This document shows, in pieces, positions 57,949 to 64,000 of a stretch of DNA of 64,000 bases (position 1 is its first letter; each line of letters opens with the position of its first letter). The position numbers and the translations under genes are program-made. Source of the stretch: Gadus chalcogrammus (Eukaryota; Chordata; Actinopteri; Gadiformes; Gadidae); assembly GCF_026213295.1 (NCBI RefSeq), contig NC_079412.1:2869813-2933812 (forward strand), in the 5' to 3' direction. The notes under the pieces are model-generated. The model saw nothing but the letters and a program-made list of their open reading frames with translations. It did no database searches and was not told where the DNA came from.

Positions 57949-59176
57949 CCCCCCTAGAAGTGGGCCCACAGCACAAACCGTAAATGGTGCAGACATGCCA
58001 AATGCATGACTAGATCAAGATCCGTGGCGACTACGCAGACGACAAAATCCAGACATGCCGGCCACTAGGTGGCGCTATACCAAGGAATACGCGTTTGGGG
58101 CTATAACTCCCACACCGAACCTCCCACAGTCAAAAACGTTATACCCACAGATGCACTGGAGTCTGCTGCATCTTTTGGGCTAGGCCACGCCCATTTGCGT
58201 CTATGAATATTTTTCGCTAAATCGCGAAAACCGCAAAACAGTTTTTTCCCTACTCCTCCCACATTTCTTGACCAATCAACACCAAACTTTGCACACGACA
58301 TCTTCAGACGCACACGCAAAGGAATCATCAACAGCTTTTTTATCCGACCTTCGACGACGAAACGGTAGCGTTTTGAATATTTGTTTATTGGCTACGTTTT
58401 ACGTCGAAACGCAAAAATTCAAAGAATACCAAAAGTAGACGTCGGATCAAGTCCAAATTTTAGACACATGTCGGTGCTACCCTTAATGGCGTTCAATAAA
58501 GAATTCGGAATATTTCGCCATTAGGGGGCGCAATAAACGAGGAAATTGTATATCTTCTAATTGGCCAAAGGAATGTTCTTCAAACTATAAGGGAACCATC
58601 AAGGGGCAAACACGAGTCTATATAAAAAATATGGCCAAGAATTAATAATGTAGGCGGGAGTTATTTGGCAAAGGAAAATTGTCTTTGGAAAATTTCGCCA
58701 ACAGGGCGGCGCCAAAAAACGACGAAATAATATATCTCCTATTTGGCCAATGGAATGTTCTGAAAACGCGTTTTAGGCTATAACTCCCACACCGAACCTC
58801 CCAGAGTCCAAAAACTTGTACACACAGATGCACTGGAGTCTGCTGCATCTTTTGGCCTAGGCCACGCCCATTTGCGTCTATGAATATTTTTCGCTAAATC
58901 GCGAAAACCGCAAAACTGTTTTTTCCCTACTCCTCCCACATTTCTTGACCAATCGACACCAAACTTTGCACACGACATCTTCAGACGCACACGCATAGAA
59001 ATCTTAGACAGTTTTTTGATCCGACCTTCGACGACGAAACGGTAGAGTTTTGAATATTGGTTTATTAGCTAAATTAGACGTGGAAAATTAAAAATCCAAA
59101 AAAATCCAGAATTAGACATCGGATCGAGTCCAAATTCTACACACATGTTGGTGCTAACCTTAATGACGTTCGATAA
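57948..59176 (+). repeat. R63, chimeric monomer, copy of R54
   Basis: Same module switch near 58790 and ATAA end. Confidence 0.95.
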
Positions 59177-60557
59177 TTATTATTATTATTCCCCCCCTAG
59201 AAGTGGGCCCACAGCACAAACCGTAAATGGTGCAGACATGCCAAATGCATGACTAGATCAAGATCCGTGGCGACTACGCAGACGACAAAATCCAGACATG
59301 CCGGCCACTAGGTGGCGCTATACCAAGGAATACGCGTTTGGGGCTATAACTCCCACACCGAACCTCCCACAGTCAAAAACGTTATACCCACAGATGCACT
59401 GGAGTCTGCTGCATCTTTTGGGCTAGGCCACGCCCATTTGCGTCTATGAATATTTTTCGCTAAATCGCGAAAACCGCAAAACAGTTTTTTCCCTACTCCT
59501 CCCACATTTCTTGACCAATCAACACCAAACTTTGCACACGACATTTTCAGACGCACACGCAAAGGAATCATCAACAGTTTTTTGATCCGACCTTCGACGA
59601 CGAAACGGTAGCGTTTTGAATATTTGTTTATTGGCTACGTTTTACGTCAAAACGCAAAAATTCAAAGAATACCAAAAGTAGACGTCGGATCAAGTCCAAA
59701 TTTTAGACACATGTCGGTGCTACCCTTAATGGCGTTCAATAAAGAATTCGGAATATTTCGCCATTAGGGGGCGCAATAAACGAGGAAATTGTATATCTTC
59801 TAATTGGCCAAAGGAATGTTCTTCAAACTATAAGGGAACCATCAAGGGGCAAACCCGAGTCTATATAAAAAATATGGCCAAGAATTAATAATGTAGGCGG
59901 GAGTTATTTGGCAAAGGGAAATTGTCTTTGGAAAATTTCGCCAACAGGGCGGCGCCAAAAAACGACGAAATAATACATCTCCTATTTGGCCAATGGAATG
60001 TTCTGAAAACGCGTTTTAGGCTATAACTCCCACACCAAAGCTCCCACAGTCAAAAACGTTATACGCACAGATTCACTGGAGTCAGCTGCATCTTTTGGCA
60101 TAGGCCAGGCCCATTTGCGTCAGTATTTTCTTTATGCAAAATCGCAAAAACAGCTAAACTGCCTTTTCGCTACTCCTCCCACATTTCTTGCCCAATTGAC
60201 ACCAAACTTTGCACACGACATCTTCAGACGCACACTACAAGAAATCAGCAAAACTATTTTGATCCGACCATCGTTGACGAAACGGTAGCGTTTTGAATAT
60301 ATGTTTTGCGTTGCAAATCAGTAAAAACTATTTTGATCCAACCGTCGACGACTAAACGGTAGCGGAAAATGCGTTTGGGGCCGAAACTCCCACACTGAAC
60401 CTCTCACAGTCAAAACCTTTATATCCACAGGTTGTTCACGGTAGCGTTTTGAATACTTGCTTCGCGTTGTGCCGGCGAAATGCACATTTCTTGTCGCGTT
60501 GTGCCGGCGAAATGCACACTTCTTGGACCCCTGCATAACTGCTTGCAGTTCTAGTTA
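59177..60557 (+). repeat. R64, L2-type monomer, copy of R55
   Basis: Carries the ACATTTTCAGACG mark; intact 3' end. Confidence 0.95.
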
Positions 60558-60692
60558 TTATTCCCCCCCTAGAAGTGTGCCCACAGCCCAAACCGTAAAT
60601 GGTGCAGACATGCCAAATGCATGACTAGATCAAGATCCGTGGCGACTACGCAGACGACAAAATCCAGACATGCCGGCCACTAGGTGGCGCTA
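60558..60692 (+). repeat. R65, head-only monomer, copy of R56
   Basis: Third occurrence of the GGCGCTA|GGGG joint. Confidence 0.95.
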
Positions 60693-60719
60693 GGGGTCCA
60701 AGCCAACAGGTTGGATCCC
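60693..60719 (+). repeat. 5' hairpin cassette
   Basis: Copy of the 51483 cassette; last of the 45 in the window. Confidence 0.93.
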
Positions 60720-60735
60720 TATTGTTTTTGTAAGG

Positions 60736-60774
<39 letters not shown>
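60736..60774 (+). repeat. (ATT)n microsatellite, 39 bp
   Basis: Same length as at 51526 and 57909. Confidence 0.95.
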
Positions 60775-60775
<1 letters not shown>

Positions 60776-62003
60776 CCCCCCTAGAAGTGGGCCCACAGCA
60801 CAAACCGTAAATGGTGCAGACATGCCAAATGCATGACTAGATCAAGATCCGTGGCGACTACGCAGACGACAAAATCCAGACATGCCGGCCACTAGGTGGC
60901 GCTATACCAAGGAATACGCGTTTGGGGCTATAACTCCCACACCGAACCTCCCACAGTCAAAAACGTTATACCCACAGATGCACTGGAGTCTGCTGCATCT
61001 TTTGGGCTAGGCCACGCCCATTTGCGTCTATGAATATTTTTCGCTAAATCGCGAAAACCGCAAAACAGTTTTTTCCCTACTCCTCCCACATTTCTTGACC
61101 AATCAACACCAAACTTTGCACACGACATCTTCAGACGCACACGCAAAGGAATCATCAACAGCTTTTTTATCCGACCTTCGACGACGAAACGGTAGCGTTT
61201 TGAATATTTGTTTATTGGCTACGTTTTACGTCGAAACGCAAAAATTCAAAGAATACCAAAAGTAGACGTCGGATCAAGTCCAAATTTTAGACACATGTCG
61301 GTGCTACCCTTAATGGCGTTCAATAAAGAATTCGGAATATTTCGCCATTAGGGGGCGCAATAAACGAGGAAATTGTATATCTTCTAATTGGCCAAAGGAA
61401 TGTTCTTCAAACTATAAGGGAACCATCAAGGGGCAAACACGAGTCTATATAAAAAATATGGCCAAGAATTAATAATGTAGGCGGGAGTTATTTGGCAAAG
61501 GAAAATTGTCTTTGGAAAATTTCGCCAACAGGGCGGCGCCAAAAAACGACGAAATAATATATCTCCTATTTGGCCAATGGAATGTTCTGAAAACGCGTTT
61601 TAGGCTATAACTCCCACACCGAACCTCCCAGAGTCCAAAAACTTGTACACACAGATGCACTGGAGTCTGCTGCATCTTTTGGCCTAGGCCACGCCCATTT
61701 GCGTCTATGAATATTTTTCGCTAAATCGCGAAAACCGCAAAACTGTTTTTTCCCTACTCCTCCCACATTTCTTGACCAATCGACACCAAACTTTGCACAC
61801 GACATCTTCAGACGCACACGCATAGAAATCTTAGACAGTTTTTTGATCCGACCTTCGACGACGAAACGGTAGAGTTTTGAATATTGGTTTATTAGCTAAA
61901 TTAGACGTGGAAAATTAAAAATCCAAAAAAATCCAGAATTAGACATCGGATCGAGTCCAAATTCTACACACATGTTGGTGCTAACCTTAATGACGTTCGA
62001 TAA
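60775..62003 (+). repeat. R66, chimeric monomer, copy of R54
   Basis: Fourth copy, same structure. Confidence 0.95.
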
Positions 62004-63384
62004 TTATTATTATTATTCCCCCCCTAGAAGTGGGCCCACAGCACAAACCGTAAATGGTGCAGACATGCCAAATGCATGACTAGATCAAGATCCGTGGCGA
62101 CTACGCAGACGACAAAATCCAGACATGCCGGCCACTAGGTGGCGCTATACCAAGGAATACGCGTTTGGGGCTATAACTCCCACACCGAACCTCCCACAGT
62201 CAAAAACGTTATACCCACAGATGCACTGGAGTCTGCTGCATCTTTTGGGCTAGGCCACGCCCATTTGCGTCTATGAATATTTTTCGCTAAATCGCGAAAA
62301 CCGCAAAACAGTTTTTTCCCTACTCCTCCCACATTTCTTGACCAATCAACACCAAACTTTGCACACGACATTTTCAGACGCACACGCAAAGGAATCATCA
62401 ACAGTTTTTTGATCCGACCTTCGACGACGAAACGGTAGCGTTTTGAATATTTGTTTATTGGCTACGTTTTACGTCAAAACGCAAAAATTCAAAGAATACC
62501 AAAAGTAGACGTCGGATCAAGTCCAAATTTTAGACACATGTCGGTGCTACCCTTAATGGCGTTCAATAAAGAATTCGGAATATTTCGCCATTAGGGGGCG
62601 CAATAAACGAGGAAATTGTATATCTTCTAATTGGCCAAAGGAATGTTCTTCAAACTATAAGGGAACCATCAAGGGGCAAACCCGAGTCTATATAAAAAAT
62701 ATGGCCAAGAATTAATAATGTAGGCGGGAGTTATTTGGCAAAGGGAAATTGTCTTTGGAAAATTTCGCCAACAGGGCGGCGCCAAAAAACGACGAAATAA
62801 TACATCTCCTATTTGGCCAATGGAATGTTCTGAAAACGCGTTTTAGGCTATAACTCCCACACCAAAGCTCCCACAGTCAAAAACGTTATACGCACAGATT
62901 CACTGGAGTCAGCTGCATCTTTTGGCATAGGCCAGGCCCATTTGCGTCAGTATTTTCTTTATGCAAAATCGCAAAAACAGCTAAACTGCCTTTTCGCTAC
63001 TCCTCCCACATTTCTTGCCCAATTGACACCAAACTTTGCACACGACATCTTCAGACGCACACTACAAGAAATCAGCAAAACTATTTTGATCCGACCATCG
63101 TTGACGAAACGGTAGCGTTTTGAATATATGTTTTGCGTTGCAAATCAGTAAAAACTATTTTGATCCAACCGTCGACGACTAAACGGTAGCGGAAAATGCG
63201 TTTGGGGCCGAAACTCCCACACTGAACCTCTCACAGTCAAAACCTTTATATCCACAGGTTGTTCACGGTAGCGTTTTGAATACTTGCTTCGCGTTGTGCC
63301 GGCGAAATGCACATTTCTTGTCGCGTTGTGCCGGCGAAATGCACACTTCTTGGACCCCTGCATAACTGCTTGCAGTTCTAGTTA
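62004..63384 (+). repeat. R67, L2-type monomer, copy of R55
   Basis: Fourth copy; followed by the extended R68, as R58 is followed by R59. Confidence 0.95.
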
Positions 63385-64000
63385 TTATTCCCCCCCTAGA
63401 AGTGTGCCCACAGCCCAAACCGTAAATGGTGCAGACATGCCAAATGCATGACTAGATCAAGATCCGTGGCGACTACGCAGACGACAAAATCCAGACATGC
63501 CGGCCACTAGGTGGCGCTATACCAAGGAATACGCGTTTGGGGCTATAACTCCCACACCGAACCTCCCACAGTCAAAAACGTTATACCCACAGATGCACTG
63601 GAGTCTGCTGCATCTTTTGGGCAAGGCCACGCCCATTTGCGTCTATGAATATTTTTCGCTAAATCGCGAAAACCGCAAAACAGTTTTTTCCCTACTCCTC
63701 CCACATTTCTTGACCAATCAACACCAAACTTTGCACACGACATCTTCAGACGCACACGCAAAGGAATCATCAACAGTTTTTTGATCCGACCTTCGACGAC
63801 GAAACGGTAGCGTTTTGAATATTTGTTTATTGGCTACGTTTTACGTCGAAACGCAAAAATTCAAAGAATACCAAAAGTAGACATCGGATCAAGTCAAAAT
63901 TTTAGACACATGTCGGTGCTACCCTTATTGGCGTTCAATAAGAAATTCGGAATATTTCGCCATTAGGGGGCGCAATAAACGAGGAAATTGTATATCTTCT
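63385..64000 (+). repeat. R68, monomer cut by window end
   Basis: Start of the R59 counterpart (GGGCAAGGCC mark at about 63620). Holds both CTCF-like sites and ends in the TATATCTTCT motif. Confidence 0.93.

Larger units (their letters stand above)
57948..60774 (+). repeat. 2827-bp higher-order unit A3
   Basis: R63, R64, R65, cassette and ATT tract: the same order as A1, 9210 bp away. Confidence 0.95.
1..64000 (+). repeat. Macrosatellite-like tandem array of about 68 monomers
   Basis: The whole window consists of one repeat family in a single orientation. Every monomer shares a core running from the CTAGGTGGCGCTATACC motif to the AGGGGGCGCAATAAACG motif, and most end in GCAGTTCTAGTT. Length varies through three tail types (S, L1, L2) and local truncations. 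No stretch over 300 bases falls outside the family except the hairpin-cassette cluster at 32244-32670, which is built from the family's own 5' end. I find no tRNA, rRNA, reverse transcriptase, transposase or Rep/helicase coding sequence. The likely host is an animal, probably a vertebrate; this is inference. Confidence 0.95.
57948..64000 (+). repeat. 9210-bp superunit, copy 2 (cut by window end)
   Basis: Bases 57948-64000 correspond to 48738-54790. I noticed no substitution in the parts compared by eye. Confidence 0.93.

Noticed and set aside
1..64000. Prokaryotic or phage genomic region
   Set aside because: No long reading frames, operons or ribosome binding sites in 64 kb; the sequence is entirely one repeat family.
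1..64000. LTR retrotransposon or LINE array
   Set aside because: No reverse transcriptase, integrase, primer-binding site, polypurine tract or poly(A) tails; ends instead show a hairpin plus CTAG.
1..64000. rDNA, histone or telomeric array
   Set aside because: No rRNA-like conserved sequence, no histone frames and no TTAGGG runs.

Overview
The window is repetitive DNA from end to end and I see no credible protein-coding or RNA gene in it. About 68 related monomers (R1-R68 below) lie head to tail, all in the same orientation. Three length classes dominate: S (about 0.8 kb), L1 (about 1.0 kb) and L2 (about 1.37 kb). Most are separated by short (TTA/ATT)n tracts, and 45 copies of a 27-nt hairpin cassette sit at the junctions. 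No reading frame exceeds about 150 codons in 64 kb, and the recurrent short frames are by-products of the repeat. A bacterial or archaeal chromosome is very unlikely. The repeat style, the many CpG/TpG/CpA alternations between copies and the CTCF-like motifs suggest an animal, most likely a vertebrate. From memory it resembles repeats I associate with fish genomes, but this is unverified.

Monomer plan, 5' to 3' on +: (a) optional 5' cassette starting AGGGGTCCAAGCC, followed by (ATT)n; (b) a variable head of about 30 bp; (c) a core of about 600 bp carrying two CTCF-like sites; (d) a tail that is short (S) or contains one or two decayed extra copies of the core module (L1, L2); (e) one or two copies of a 32-bp GC-rich repeat; (f) a 3' terminus with CTTGGACCCCT (inverse of the 5' start), a perfect hairpin AACTGC-TT-GCAGTT, then CTAG and TT. 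A 5'-terminal repeat pairing with a subterminal 3' repeat followed by a hairpin and CTAG is the layout known for non-autonomous Helentron/Helitron2-type (HINE) rolling-circle elements. I infer that the array descends from such an element.

Layout: 1-48.7 kb is a mosaic of diverged monomers in which blocks of 0.6-2.5 kb recur at scattered places with different neighbours (offsets 1007, 3614, 4480, 6851, 11206, 11237, 14410, 14850 bp). From 48738 to the end the DNA is far more homogeneous: a 2827-bp higher-order unit lies inside a 9210-bp superunit. The first superunit is 48738-57947; the second starts at 57948 and is cut by the window end. The window therefore looks like the passage from a diverged flank (left) into a recently amplified part (right).

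The most notable points are the dense, uniformly oriented CTCF-like motifs (two or three per monomer), which recall macrosatellites such as DXZ4; the Helentron-like termini; the expansion of the solo 5' cassette (eight copies at 32244-32651); and recurrent truncation of monomers at CTTG|TTATT or ATAA|TTA junctions.
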